A DNA stretch of 64,000 bases from Ferrovibrio terrae_A (GCF_943372915.1 NZ_CALSAN010000005.1:118175-182174); one strand, 5' to 3'; positions 43,772 through 51,970 are shown, counted from the first letter of the stretch. The notes: generated by a model not told the origin, from the sequence alone. A program made the numbers and translations.

Positions 43772-44666
43772 AATCCTGTTCCCGCGTGCCGAGCCACATG
43801 AGTATGTTGCCGCCTGGGGTGCCCGGCTGGCGCTGGCGCTGTTCAGCGCCCTGTCGCTGGATCAGGCCTCCGCTGTTGGCGGCTGGCTCGCGCGCAGGCT
43901 GGGTCCGCGGCTGGGCGTACACAAGCACGCGGCCCGCAATCTCGCCCGTGCCCTGCCGGACCTGACACCCGCACAGCAGCAAGCCGTGCTGAACGGCATG
44001 TGGGACAATCTCGGCCGGGTAATGGCAGAATACGCCCATCTCGATGATCTCGGCGCCGAGATTGCAGCCCGCACTGACCGTGTCGAGGTGATCGGCACCG
44101 AACATGTGGATGCCATCCTGGCCGCCGGCCGGCCAACAATCTTTTTCTCCGCCCATTACGGAAACTGGGAGCTGCTTGGCCTTGTCGCAACCCGCTATGG
44201 CCTGCCGCTGGTGCAGGTCTATCGTGCAGCCAACAATCCCCTGACCGAAGAATTGCTGCAGGGCCTGCGCAGCGCCGTGGGCGGCCGGCTGGTGCCCAAG
44301 GGCATGCAGGCGGCGCGCGAACTGATCAAGGCGCTGAAACAGAATGAATCACTGGCCATGCTGGTCGACCAGAAGCTCAGCACCGGCATCGCCGTGCCGT
44401 TTTTCGGTCGCGATGCCATGACGGCACCGGCCATCGCCGAACTGGCGCTGCGCGCCGGCTGCCTGGTGGTGCCGGCCTATGTCGAACGCCTGAATGGCGC
44501 GCGTTTCCGCGTCACCGTCCAAGCAGCGATCCGGCTGGAAGATACCGGCGAGCGCGAGCGCGATGTCTACAATGCCATGCTGCGCATCAACCAGACGATT
44601 GAAGGCTGGATCCGCGCCCGCCCCGACCACTGGTTCTGGGTCCACAGGCGCTGGCCGAAAGACTGA
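43764..44666 (+). CDS. Lipid A biosynthesis (lauroyl) acyltransferase, LpxL/HtrB family
   Basis: A 300-residue inner-membrane acyltransferase adding a secondary acyl chain to lipid A. The catalytic HX4E motif is in FFSAHYGNWELLG; LVDQKLSTGIAVPFFGRDAM and the GLRSAVGGRLVPKG block are also family hallmarks. Translation probably starts at GTG 43764, inside the end of lpxK (8-base overlap). An N-terminal hydrophobic helix (GARLALALFSALSL) anchors it. It ends the operon, 4 bases from the convergent M23 gene. Confidence 0.92.
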   Translation: MRKILFPRAEPHEYVAAWGARLALALFSALSLDQASAVGGWLARRLGPRLGVHKHAARNLARALPDLTPAQQQAVLNGMWDNLGRVMAEYAHLDDLGAEIAARTDRVEVIGTEHVDAILAAGRPTIFFSAHYGNWELLGLVATRYGLPLVQVYRAANNPLTEELLQGLRSAVGGRLVPKGMQAARELIKALKQNESLAMLVDQKLSTGIAVPFFGRDAMTAPAIAELALRAGCLVVPAYVERLNGARFRVTVQAAIRLEDTGERERDVYNAMLRINQTIEGWIRARPDHWFWVHRRWPKD

Positions 44667-44669
44667 GCT

Positions 44670-45491
44670 TTATTCTTTGGGCAGCAGGCGCTGCGGGTCG
44701 AGCCGCACGTCGAACCAGTTGAGCCGCCAGTCCAGATGCGGGCCGGTGGCGCGCCCGGTGGCGCCCACAGTACCGATCTGCTCGCCCTGTTTCACGCGCT
44801 GCCCCACCTTCACGCTCACGCTGTGCAGATGCGAGTAGGCCGAATTGATGCCCATACCATGGTCGATGATGATGGTGCCGCCGGTGAAATAGATATCCTT
44901 CTCGGCCAGCGTCACCTCGCCATCCACCGGCGCCACCACCGGGCTGCCAGTAGGGGCTGCGATATCGAGGCCAAAATGCGGCGTGCGCGGCTCGCCATTC
45001 AGGATCCGCTGGCTGCCATAGACACCCGAGACCGGGCCTTTTGCCGGCCAGATCCAGGTCTGCAGGAAATCCTGGCGCGGCGTGTTGCGCTGGCGCGCGG
45101 CGGCGATCTGCGCATTCTCGCGCTTGATACGCTCCAGCACGGCAGGCGGCGGCGTCACCTGCGCCGGCGGCAGGCCATCGATGCGCTGGATGTCATATTT
45201 CTGCGGCGCGATCTGCAGCACGCGCGCCTCGCTCTGGCCACCGCTGTGACTGACCGCCAATGTCACGGTTGCCGGCTCGTCGCGGCCGAAGCCGAAGACG
45301 AAACGGCCATCTTTGGCCACCGGCACAGGGCGCTCGCCCAGTTTCAGCGTGATGCCCGGCTGCGCCATGCCGATCACCAGGCCGCCCTGGCTGAAATCAC
45401 CCTGCCAGTTCACGCCGGCTGGCGGCTGATTGGACTGCGCGAGCGCCGCGCCGCTCAACAGCATCAGTAAAACAGCCAGCCAGCGCATCAT
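44670..45491 (-). CDS. M23 family (LytM-domain) peptidase
   Basis: A 273-residue exported cell-wall hydrolase or hydrolase regulator. A signal peptide covers residues 1-18 (LLMLLSGAALA). A beta-rich N-terminal domain is followed by a coiled segment (VLERIKRENAQIAAARQR) and the zinc-peptidase domain. Metal ligands are intact: His and Asp in PHFGLDIAAP and the HxH of AYSHLHSVSV, so it should be an active peptidoglycan endopeptidase. The start overlaps the DUF2093 stop as ATGA. It belongs to the xseA-DUF2093-M23 run. Confidence 0.92.
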   Translation of the reverse strand: MMRWLAVLLMLLSGAALAQSNQPPAGVNWQGDFSQGGLVIGMAQPGITLKLGERPVPVAKDGRFVFGFGRDEPATVTLAVSHSGGQSEARVLQIAPQKYDIQRIDGLPPAQVTPPPAVLERIKRENAQIAAARQRNTPRQDFLQTWIWPAKGPVSGVYGSQRILNGEPRTPHFGLDIAAPTGSPVVAPVDGEVTLAEKDIYFTGGTIIIDHGMGINSAYSHLHSVSVKVGQRVKQGEQIGTVGATGRATGPHLDWRLNWFDVRLDPQRLLPKE

Positions 45492-45709
45492 GCGCGCTTC
45501 ACCGGATCGCTGACCATACCGCGCGTCGCCACCACTGCATCGGCATAGGCCTCCTGGCGGTCCACGCTCCAGTAACGCAGCCGCTCAAGCGGGATGCGCA
45601 CGCCGGTCACCGAGCAGGTGACATAGGAGCCGGGAAAAACGATGTCAAAAGTGCCATGCCGGTAATGCACCCGGGCCTCGATCTCGCGCGGCAGCGGCGG
45701 GCTTTGCAT
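45488..45709 (-). CDS. DUF2093 family protein
   Basis: A 73-residue alphaproteobacterial protein of unknown function: ARVHYRHGTFDIVFPGSYVT and TGVRIPLERLRYWSVDRQEA are the family's core. In other alphaproteobacteria it sits close to lpxK, mutL or xseA. Here it overlaps xseA by one base (TGATG) and the M23 gene by four (ATGA), so the three are translationally coupled. Confidence 0.9.
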   Translation of the reverse strand: MQSPPLPREIEARVHYRHGTFDIVFPGSYVTCSVTGVRIPLERLRYWSVDRQEAYADAVVATRGMVSDPVKRA

Positions 45710-47163
45710 CAGAACAGACTTTCCTGCTTGACCGGTTTAGCCGCCGCCGGGGCGGGCCGCTTTGGCGACGGTGTTGTGCCGCCGACAATCTGCGCATCGC
45801 GACGGCCATCCTGCATCTCGATGGCAACCATCGCGCCCGGCGCCATGGCCGCGGCAGAATTCAGCGCACGACCATCGGCGCCATAGACCACGGCGAAACC
45901 GCGGGCCAGTACATTGCGATAGGACAGGCTCTCCAGCAGCTTGGCCGGTTGGGTCAGGCGCTGCATCGCATCGGCCTGGCGCTGGCGGATCGCCCGCAGC
46001 AGCCGCGCATCGGCATCCTTCAGGCGGCGGCCATAGTCGGCCACCTCGCGTTTCAGCAAGGCCGGCCGCAGCTTGGCCATGGCGGTTTCCATACGGGCGC
46101 GCTGTGCCGATACGCCAACCCGCAGGGCATGCCGCAGGCGATCGGACAGATCGTCAAACCGCTGGCGTGCCATGTCGAGCTGCTCACGCGGACCGCGCAG
46201 ACCACGCCCCAGGCTGTCGAGATGGCGGCGCTTTTCCTGCGCCAGACGCGTCATGCCGCGACGCAGGCGCTCGTCCAGGCCGGCCACATCGGTGACCAGA
46301 TCGAGCCGCACCGGCACGGCCATTTCGGCTGCCGCCGTCGGCGTCGGCGCGCGGCGGTCGGAGGCGAAATCGATCAGCGTGGTATCGGTTTCATGGCCCA
46401 CCGCAGAGATCAGCGGAATATCGGACGCGGCGGCGGCGCGCACCACCACCTCCTCATTGAAGGCCATCAGATCTTCCAGGCTGCCGCCGCCACGCGCCAC
46501 GATCAGCAGATCGGGCCGCGGCACCGCGCCATCCTCGGGAAGCGCATTGAAGCCACGGATCGCCTTGGCCACCTGCTCGGCCGCACCCTCGCCCTGCACC
46601 AGCACCGGCCAGACCAGCACATGGGTGGGGAAACGGTCGGCCAGACGATGCAGGATGTCGCGGATCACCGCACCCGTGGGCGAGGTCACCACGCCGATCA
46701 CGCGCGGCAGATAGGGCAGCGGACGCTTGCGCTCAGGTGCGAACAGGCCTTCGGCGGCCAGTTTCTGCTTGCGCTGTTCCAGCAGGGCCATCAGGGCGCC
46801 AAGGCCCGCCAGCTCCATGCGCTCGACCACCATCTGATACTTGGAGCGGCCGGGATAGCTGGTCAGCTTGCCCGAGCAGATCACCTCCATGCCGTCCTCG
46901 GGCTTCACGCCCAGGCGGGCGGCACTGCCCTTCCAGCACACGCCATCCAGCACCGAATCGGCGTCCTTCAGGGAGAAATACAGATGGCCCGAGGCGGCCC
47001 GCTTGAAGCCGGAAATCTCGCCCCGCACCCGCACCCAGCCGAAGCTCTCCTCGATGCTGCGTTTCAGGCGCAGGGAAAGCTCGGTAACCGTATATTCCGG
47101 CACGTTTCCCGGGGCGGCCGGGGGGGCGCCTTGGGGGCCTGCGGAGGGCTCGAAATCGCTCAT
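45709..47163 (-). CDS. xseA: Exodeoxyribonuclease VII large subunit
   Basis: A 484-residue nuclease subunit degrading single-stranded DNA. The N-terminal OB-fold (YTVTELSLRLKRSIEESFGW, VRGEISGFKRAASGHLYFSL) is followed by the catalytic domain with VIGVVTSPTGAVIRDI, ARGGGSLEDLMAFN and SAVGHETDTTLIDFASD. A long coiled coil and a C-terminal RGFAVVY strand complete the layout. The ATG at 47163 was chosen; an upstream extension would run into the divergent purD region. xseB is not in the window. Confidence 0.95.
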   Translation of the reverse strand: MSDFEPSAGPQGAPPAAPGNVPEYTVTELSLRLKRSIEESFGWVRVRGEISGFKRAASGHLYFSLKDADSVLDGVCWKGSAARLGVKPEDGMEVICSGKLTSYPGRSKYQMVVERMELAGLGALMALLEQRKQKLAAEGLFAPERKRPLPYLPRVIGVVTSPTGAVIRDILHRLADRFPTHVLVWPVLVQGEGAAEQVAKAIRGFNALPEDGAVPRPDLLIVARGGGSLEDLMAFNEEVVVRAAAASDIPLISAVGHETDTTLIDFASDRRAPTPTAAAEMAVPVRLDLVTDVAGLDERLRRGMTRLAQEKRRHLDSLGRGLRGPREQLDMARQRFDDLSDRLRHALRVGVSAQRARMETAMAKLRPALLKREVADYGRRLKDADARLLRAIRQRQADAMQRLTQPAKLLESLSYRNVLARGFAVVYGADGRALNSAAAMAPGAMVAIEMQDGRRDAQIVGGTTPSPKRPAPAAAKPVKQESLF

Positions 47164-47248
47164 TCGGGAAGCCTTGCGTCTGCTGGGCCCATGATACAAA
47201 CATTGCCGCCATTCCTCCAGTCGCCAATCCTGAAACGGGTCAGCAGAC

Positions 47249-48517
47249 ATGAATCTTCTCGTCATCGGATCGGGCGGGCGCGAGCATGCCCTGTGCTGGG
47301 CGCTGAGCGCCTCGCCGCTGGTCAACAAGCTGGTCTGTGCACCGGGCAATGTCGGCATCGCCCAGGTGGCCAAACTGGCGCCGGTCGATCCGCTCGACTT
47401 TGACGGCATACTCAAGCTGTGCCGTGACGAGCATATCGATTTTGTCGTGGTTGGCCCGGAAGTACCGCTGGTGGCTGGCCTGGTTGACCATCTGGAAGCG
47501 GCCGGCTTTGCCTGCTTCGGCCCGACCAAGGTGGCCGCGCAGTTGGAAGGTTCCAAGGGTTTTGTGAAAGACCTCGCCACCAAATACGGCATCCCAACCG
47601 GCGCCTATGGCCGCTTTAAAGACAAGGCCAGCTCCGACGCTTATATCCGCCAGCAGGGCGCCCCCATCGTGGTGAAGGCCGACGGCCTGGCCGCCGGCAA
47701 GGGCGTCACCGTGGCGATGACACTGGATGAAGCATTGGCCGCCAATGCCGCACTGTTCACCGAAGCAGGCGCCGAAGTGGTGATTGAGGAATTTCTCGAA
47801 GGCGAGGAGGTCAGTTATTTCGCTCTGGTCGACGGCAAGCACATCCTGCCGCTGGCCGCCGCGCAGGATCACAAGCGCGTGGGCGATGGCGATATCGGGC
47901 CGAACACTGGCGGCATGGGCACTTATTCGCCGGTGCCGGCACTCAGCCCAGCGCTGGAGCGTGCGATCGTCGATACCATCATCCAGCCCACCGTGGATGC
48001 CATGGTTACTGAAGGCATGCCGTTTAAGGGTGTCCTGTTCGCCGGCATTATGCTGACCAAGTCCGGCCCCAAACTCTACGAGTACAATGTCCGCTTCGGG
48101 GATCCGGAGTGTCAGGTGCTGATGCTGCGTCTGAAATCCGACCTGCTGCCGGCGCTGATGGCAGCGCGCGATGGCGTGCTGAAGGATTTCGACCTGCGCT
48201 GGAAGGACGAGGCAGCACTCTGCGTCGTGATGGCTGGCGAGGGCTATCCCGGCGAACCGCGCAAGGGCACGCGGATCGAAGGCCTTGATGCCGCTGCGGC
48301 CGAGCCTGATACGATTGTGTTCCATGCCGGCACCCAGGCAGGCCCTGATGGCGCGATCCTGGCCAATGGCGGCCGCGTGCTGGGCGTCTGCGGTCTGGGC
48401 AAGACCATCGGCGCGGCACAGGCCCGTGCCTATGCGGCTGTGGACAAGATCCGCTGGCCCGAGGGCTTCTGCCGTCGCGACATTGGCTGGCGGGCTATCG
48501 CCCGCGAACAGCAATAA
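47249..48517 (+). CDS. purD: Phosphoribosylamine--glycine ligase
   Basis: A 422-residue ATP-grasp enzyme catalysing the second step of purine synthesis. It starts MNLLVIGSGGREHALCW, and has the ATP-grasp VKADGLAAGKGVTVA, the signature RFGDPECQVL and the C-terminal domain ending DIGWRAIAREQQ. It diverges from xseA by 85 bases. Just beyond the stop codon a second, in-frame copy of the GWRAIARE coding sequence appears, described separately. Confidence 0.96.
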   Translation: MNLLVIGSGGREHALCWALSASPLVNKLVCAPGNVGIAQVAKLAPVDPLDFDGILKLCRDEHIDFVVVGPEVPLVAGLVDHLEAAGFACFGPTKVAAQLEGSKGFVKDLATKYGIPTGAYGRFKDKASSDAYIRQQGAPIVVKADGLAAGKGVTVAMTLDEALAANAALFTEAGAEVVIEEFLEGEEVSYFALVDGKHILPLAAAQDHKRVGDGDIGPNTGGMGTYSPVPALSPALERAIVDTIIQPTVDAMVTEGMPFKGVLFAGIMLTKSGPKLYEYNVRFGDPECQVLMLRLKSDLLPALMAARDGVLKDFDLRWKDEAALCVVMAGEGYPGEPRKGTRIEGLDAAAAEPDTIVFHAGTQAGPDGAILANGGRVLGVCGLGKTIGAAQARAYAAVDKIRWPEGFCRRDIGWRAIAREQQ

Positions 48518-48562
48518 TGGGGCTGGCGGGCCATTGCGCGTGAGTCCCGGGCCCGCGAACAG
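48485..48562 (+). repeat. Partial duplication of the purD 3' end
   Basis: Bases 48485-48511 (coding GWRAIAREQ) recur at 48521-48562 with a 15-base insertion. The second copy is in the purD frame, directly after the TAA stop at 48515, and stays open to a TAG at 48611. It looks like a short duplication now outside the gene, or a C-terminal extension cut off by a new stop. Nothing else is recognisable in the gap to 48721. Confidence 0.65.
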
Positions 48563-48721
48563 AAAACTGATCGCAGACCAACAATAACAAGGGCATCGGC
48601 CCCGCGGCCATAGGACGAAAGGCTGGATCGCGGATCGGCGGTTGCGCCGGGTGCTGCCGCATGGCTATCGTAGCCCCGGACGCTCAGTTGCCGCGTCCCA
48701 ATGAGACGAGGAAACGATAGC

Positions 48722-49789
48722 ATGAGCGACCAGGACCGCTTCGTTGGCACCATGCCGGTGCAGGAGCGCCATAAATTCGATGAAGCCGCGCTGGAACACT
48801 GGCTCAAGCAGAATGTTGCAGATTACCGCGGCCCGCTGACCGTCCAGCAGTTCAAGGGCGGCCAGTCGAACCCAACCTTCATGCTGGTCACTCCCGATCG
48901 CAAATACGTGCTGCGGCGCAAACCGCCGGGCAAGCTGCTGCCATCGGCCCATGCCGTCGACCGCGAATACCGGGTGATCACCGCGCTGGGCCAGACCGAA
49001 GTGCCGGTCGCCAAGACCTACGGCCTGTGCGAAGACGACAGTGTGATCGGCACGGCCTTCTATGTGATGGACTGCGTCGAGGGCCGCATCTTCTGGGACC
49101 AGCGCCTGCCCGGCATGAACCGCGAGGAACGCGCCGGCATCTTCGATGCCATGAACCGCACGATAGCCGCTTTGCATAAGGTGGATTACACCGCCATCGG
49201 CCTGGGCGATTATGGCAAGCCGGGCGATTATTTCGCCCGCCAGATCAGCCGCTGGAGCAAGCAGTACAAGGCATCCGAGACGGAATCGATTCCGGCGATG
49301 GACAAGCTGATCGAATGGCTGCCGGCGCATATCCCGCCGGGCGAGGAAACCAGTATCGTCCATGGCGATTACCGCATGGACAACATGATCTTCCATCCCA
49401 CCGAACCGCGCGTGATCGCGGTGCTGGATTGGGAGCTGTCCACGCTGGGCCATCCGCTCGGTGATTTCAGCTATCACCTGATGTCATGGCGACTGGCGCC
49501 GGAGACCTTCCGCGGCATTGCCGGGATCGACTTTGCCGCCCTGGGGATTCCGACCGAGCAGGACTACATGGCTGCCTATTGCAAGCGCACCGGCCGCGAC
49601 GGGATTCCGCATCTCGACTTCTACATGGCCTATAACATGTTCCGCATCGCCGGCATCCTGCAGGGGATCATGGGACGGGTGAAAGACGGCACCGCCGCCA
49701 GCCAGCATGCGATCGAGTCCGGCAAACGGGCGAAACCGATCGCCGAACAGGCCTGGGCGCTGGTGGAGCGCATCACAGGGGGCAAATAG
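48722..49789 (+). CDS. APH-like phosphotransferase, ACAD10/LvaA type (probable 4-hydroxyacyl-CoA kinase)
   Basis: A 355-residue aminoglycoside-phosphotransferase-fold kinase most like the kinase domain of ACAD10/ACAD11. The N-lobe has LTVQQFKGGQSNPTF and KYVLRRKPPGKLLPSAHAVD; the catalytic loop is HGDYRMDN (Asp216, Asn221) and the metal Asp is in LDWE (Asp236), so it should be active. Known relatives (mammalian ACAD10/11, Pseudomonas LvaA) phosphorylate 4-hydroxyacyl-CoAs. The ATG at 48722 follows GAGG at 48708-48711. The paralogue follows after 3 bases. An ACAD11-like dehydrogenase gene is 3 kb away. Confidence 0.88.
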   Translation: MSDQDRFVGTMPVQERHKFDEAALEHWLKQNVADYRGPLTVQQFKGGQSNPTFMLVTPDRKYVLRRKPPGKLLPSAHAVDREYRVITALGQTEVPVAKTYGLCEDDSVIGTAFYVMDCVEGRIFWDQRLPGMNREERAGIFDAMNRTIAALHKVDYTAIGLGDYGKPGDYFARQISRWSKQYKASETESIPAMDKLIEWLPAHIPPGEETSIVHGDYRMDNMIFHPTEPRVIAVLDWELSTLGHPLGDFSYHLMSWRLAPETFRGIAGIDFAALGIPTEQDYMAAYCKRTGRDGIPHLDFYMAYNMFRIAGILQGIMGRVKDGTAASQHAIESGKRAKPIAEQAWALVERITGGK

Positions 49790-49792
49790 CCG

Positions 49793-50848
49793 ATGGCAGC
49801 CGCCGACCTGACCCCCGTACAACCGCACCACCGGTTCGACGAGGCCAGGCTGGCGGCGTATCTCGCCAGGCATTTGCCGGATTTCAAACCACCGCTGACG
49901 GTGCAGCAGTTCAAGGGCCCTGCCGCCAGCCCGGCTTTCATGCTGCACAGTCCCGGCCGCAATTTCGTCTTGCGCAAGCGCAGCCAGCCCAAGAAGGGCT
50001 GCAGCATGGCAGAATCGATCGAGCGCGATTTCAGCCTGCTGCGCGCTCTGCATGATGCCGGCCTGCCCATCGGCCAGCCGCAGCTCGCCTGCACCGATGA
50101 CAGCGTGATCGGCGCCCCTTTCTACCTGCTCGACTATGTGCCCGGGCGACATTTCCGCGACCCCAACCTGCCCGGCATGGATGCCAAGCAGCGCCACGCG
50201 CATTACGAGGCCATGGCAGAGACTCTGGCCCGTCTGCACAACCTGCTGCCGGCTGAAACCGGCCTGCCGACCAATGGCAGCGGGCTGGATTACCTCAACC
50301 GCCAGGTCACCGCCCTGATCGAGCAATACCGTGCCAATGCCACGGATGCGATTCCGGCCATGGACCGGCTGCTCGCCTGGCTGCCGGCGCATGTGCCGAC
50401 CGATGATGTCACCAGCTTGATGCATGGCAATTTCCGCCTTGAAAGCCTGGTGTTCCATGCCAGCGAGCCACGCGTCGTTGCCGTGCATGACTGGGATCTG
50501 GCGTTAATCGGCCATCCACTCGCCGATCTGGCGATCAACTGCATGCCCTGGCGCGTCACCATTCCCGGCATGGGTAGCCTGCAGGGTATCGATTTCATCG
50601 AAAGCGGCATTCCTGGCGAACCCGACTATCTGAATGCCTATTGCCGCTACAGCGCGCGCGAGACAATCCCGCACTGGAATTTCTATCTGGCTTTTGCGCT
50701 GTTCCGTGTTGCCGTGATGGCGCAAGGCATCGTCAAGCGCGGCAATGCCACAACGCCGGCAGCCGCACAGGCCCTGAAAGTCTACAGCGCCCTGGTCCGC
50801 TCGGTGGCCAACCAGGCCTGGAACCTGGTGGGCAGCGACGAAGACTGA
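49793..50848 (+). CDS. APH-like phosphotransferase paralogue, predicted pseudokinase
   Basis: A 351-residue paralogue of the preceding kinase, alignable along its whole length (shared LTVQQFKG, DDSVIGxxF, PAMDxLxxWLPAH, GHPLxD). The catalytic loop is degraded: HGNFRLES replaces HGDYRMDN, so the catalytic Asp is Asn213 and the metal-binding Asn is Ser218. The Gly-rich loop GGQSNPTF has become GPAASPAF. The later Asp (HDWD, Asp233) remains. It is a full-length frame with normal codon use, so it is probably expressed, perhaps as a partner or regulator of the active kinase. Confidence 0.82.
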   Translation: MAAADLTPVQPHHRFDEARLAAYLARHLPDFKPPLTVQQFKGPAASPAFMLHSPGRNFVLRKRSQPKKGCSMAESIERDFSLLRALHDAGLPIGQPQLACTDDSVIGAPFYLLDYVPGRHFRDPNLPGMDAKQRHAHYEAMAETLARLHNLLPAETGLPTNGSGLDYLNRQVTALIEQYRANATDAIPAMDRLLAWLPAHVPTDDVTSLMHGNFRLESLVFHASEPRVVAVHDWDLALIGHPLADLAINCMPWRVTIPGMGSLQGIDFIESGIPGEPDYLNAYCRYSARETIPHWNFYLAFALFRVAVMAQGIVKRGNATTPAAAQALKVYSALVRSVANQAWNLVGSDED

Positions 50849-50857
50849 ACTCAACAC

Positions 50858-50893
50858 AAAAAAAGGCGCCCCCGCATTGGGAGCGCCTTCTTT
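50858..50893. terminator. Bidirectional rho-independent terminator
   Basis: AAAGGCGC-c-CCC / GGG-a-GCGCCTT stem with a GCATT loop, flanked by A-run and T-rich sequence. It lies between the convergent kinase paralogue and PRC-barrel genes. Confidence 0.88.
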
Positions 50894-50913
50894 CTCAAGC
50901 AAGACGGATGGGA

Positions 50914-51264
50914 TTACATCCAGAAGGGGGGCACGCCATAATAATCGTGCACCTTGCGGCCCCAGGCTTCATCTTCCCAGTTCACGCGATCCTTGGCGTC
51001 ATAAGTCGGCGCGCCTTCGAGCACCTTCTTGTCGAGATTGACGACATAACCACCCTTGTTGTCGTCGTATTTCAGCATGCTCCAGGGCAGCGGATGATGG
51101 CTGTCGCCGATGCCAAGGAAACCGCCAAAGGACATGTCGGCATAGGCAACCTTGCCCGACATCTTGTCGATCATCACGGTATTGATCGAGCCGAGCTTAT
51201 CGCCGCTCGGGTTGTAAACAGTGGTGCCTTCGACCTTGTCGGCCGAGATCAGACGATCTGTCAT
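50914..51264 (-). CDS. PRC-barrel domain protein (stress-type)
   Basis: A 116-residue protein with a single PRC-barrel-like domain: DRLISADKVEGTTVYNPSGDKLGSIN, an IDKMSGKVAYADMSFGG strand pair and HHPLPWSMLKYD. Many such genes belong to the alphaproteobacterial general stress regulon. A GGAGG ribosome site precedes the ATG. Upstream is an EcfG-like promoter, GGAAC-N16-TGTT. A photosynthetic reaction-centre role is unlikely, as this is a free-standing soluble domain. Confidence 0.9.
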   Translation of the reverse strand: MTDRLISADKVEGTTVYNPSGDKLGSINTVMIDKMSGKVAYADMSFGGFLGIGDSHHPLPWSMLKYDDNKGGYVVNLDKKVLEGAPTYDAKDRVNWEDEAWGRKVHDYYGVPPFWM

Positions 51265-51343
51265 AGGGGGTATCCTCCGTGTTGATTATGACATGGACTT
51301 GAGAACCGGCTGGGATCACACCCGCCCTGTTCATGCAGAGGAT

Positions 51344-51368
51344 AACAGTTGGAGAATCAAAGGGTTCC
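51344..51368 (-). promoter_or_regulatory. EcfG-type promoter of the PRC-barrel gene
   Basis: On the minus strand GGAAC (51368-51364), a 16-base spacer, then TGTT (51347-51344). The EcfG consensus is GGAAC-N16/17-cGTT, so eight of nine key bases match. The -10 is about 80 bases before the start codon. Confidence 0.6.
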
Positions 51369-51467
51369 TGTGACAAATGACTCTACCACCGGATCGCGGT
51401 TTTTGCCGCATTTCAGGCCCTTCACACAGATATGATTGTGGCAGGCCTGCGACCGTGTGATGCGGCG

Positions 51468-51492
51468 GGAACCTTGTAATCTTTCAGTCATT
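51468..51492 (+). promoter_or_regulatory. Candidate EcfG-type promoter toward the small ORF and sigma gene
   Basis: GGAAC (51468-51472), 16-base spacer, CATT (51489-51492). One mismatch to GTT in the -10 element makes it weaker than the divergent one. It would drive the small ORF at 51650, and the sigma gene if the terminator between them is read through. Confidence 0.45.
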
Positions 51493-51546
51493 CGGAATTG
51501 CATGGATTGAAATGCCGGTCGGAATTGCATGGATTGAAATGCCGGT
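51493..51546. repeat. Perfect 27-bp tandem duplication
   Basis: Bases 51493-51519 are repeated exactly at 51520-51546. The unit starts right after the candidate EcfG -10 element, at the expected transcription start. Perfect identity implies a recent event or a maintained sequence. Confidence 0.9.
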
Positions 51547-51649
51547 GAACAATACCGGTCAGGCGGGATGGGGCGGGCTGCATGGGCAGACGCCTGTGCA
51601 ACGGCGCAGTTCAGGGTGTAGCGGGCTAAGAAGCCGCTACAGAGGTGGG

Positions 51650-51922
51650 ATGTCGAAGCAGGACAAGAATTCGCTGGAAAATCACCCCTCCGACTCAGGG
51701 GCAACGGCAGAGTGCACCTCTATGTCTGCAGAGAATGGAGCGCCTGCGGAGAATCAGGGACCTGCAGAAAGCCAGTTGCAGGCTGTCAGGTCTGATCTGG
51801 CAAAAAGCGAGCAATCGCGCCAGTTCAATGCCTGGCTTGACCGTGCATTACCGCAGCTTCAGCGTCATCTCGGCAGCACAAGCGCGGCTGTGACATCGCC
51901 GGGCACCAAGCCTAAGCACTGA
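51650..51922 (+). CDS. Small protein upstream of the sigma gene; possible divergent NepR anti-sigma factor
   Basis: A 90-residue protein. Residues 1-50 are polar and low-complexity (Ser/Glu/Gln/Pro). Residues 50-80 form a helix-rich segment: LQAVRSDLAKSEQSRQFNAW followed by LDRALPQL. Without gaps it lines up with the NepR pattern (L-x-A, then F-x-x-L-L about 16 residues later), but the typical Pro before the Phe is lacking, so the NepR call is tentative. Location directly before an EcfG-like sigma gene is where nepR normally lies. The ATG at 51650 has AGAGGTGGG upstream. Confidence 0.55.
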   Translation: MSKQDKNSLENHPSDSGATAECTSMSAENGAPAENQGPAESQLQAVRSDLAKSEQSRQFNAWLDRALPQLQRHLGSTSAAVTSPGTKPKH

Positions 51923-51943
51923 ATTTCCCTAAATAAAATACGG

Positions 51944-51970
51944 AAAACTGCGATTTCCCATCGCGGTTTT
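51944..51970 (+). terminator. Rho-independent terminator after the small ORF
   Basis: AAAACTGCGAT pairs with ATCGCGGTTTT (one G-T/T-G wobble position) around a short TTCCC loop, ending in TTTT. It would partly separate the small ORF from the sigma gene. Confidence 0.7.

Larger units (their letters stand above)
51265..51649. other. 385-bp divergent control region
   Basis: Contains no convincing gene. It holds two divergent EcfG-like promoters, a 27-bp tandem repeat and the leaders of the PRC-barrel gene (minus) and a small ORF (plus). An open frame on the minus strand at 51357-51704 crosses both promoters and is not thought to be coding. Confidence 0.6.

Noticed and set aside
50914..51264. 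Photosynthetic reaction-centre H subunit, suggested by the PRC-barrel
   Set aside because: The protein is a short, soluble, single domain without a membrane helix, and no photosynthesis genes are present.
51512..51649. N-terminal extension of the small ORF before the sigma gene (longer start at 51512)
   Set aside because: The extension would translate the 27-bp repeat and lacks a ribosome site, whereas the ATG at 51650 has one.
51357..51704. Minus-strand open frame across the divergent stress promoters
   Set aside because: It contains the 27-bp repeat and both promoter elements, has no ribosome site, and its peptide resembles no family.
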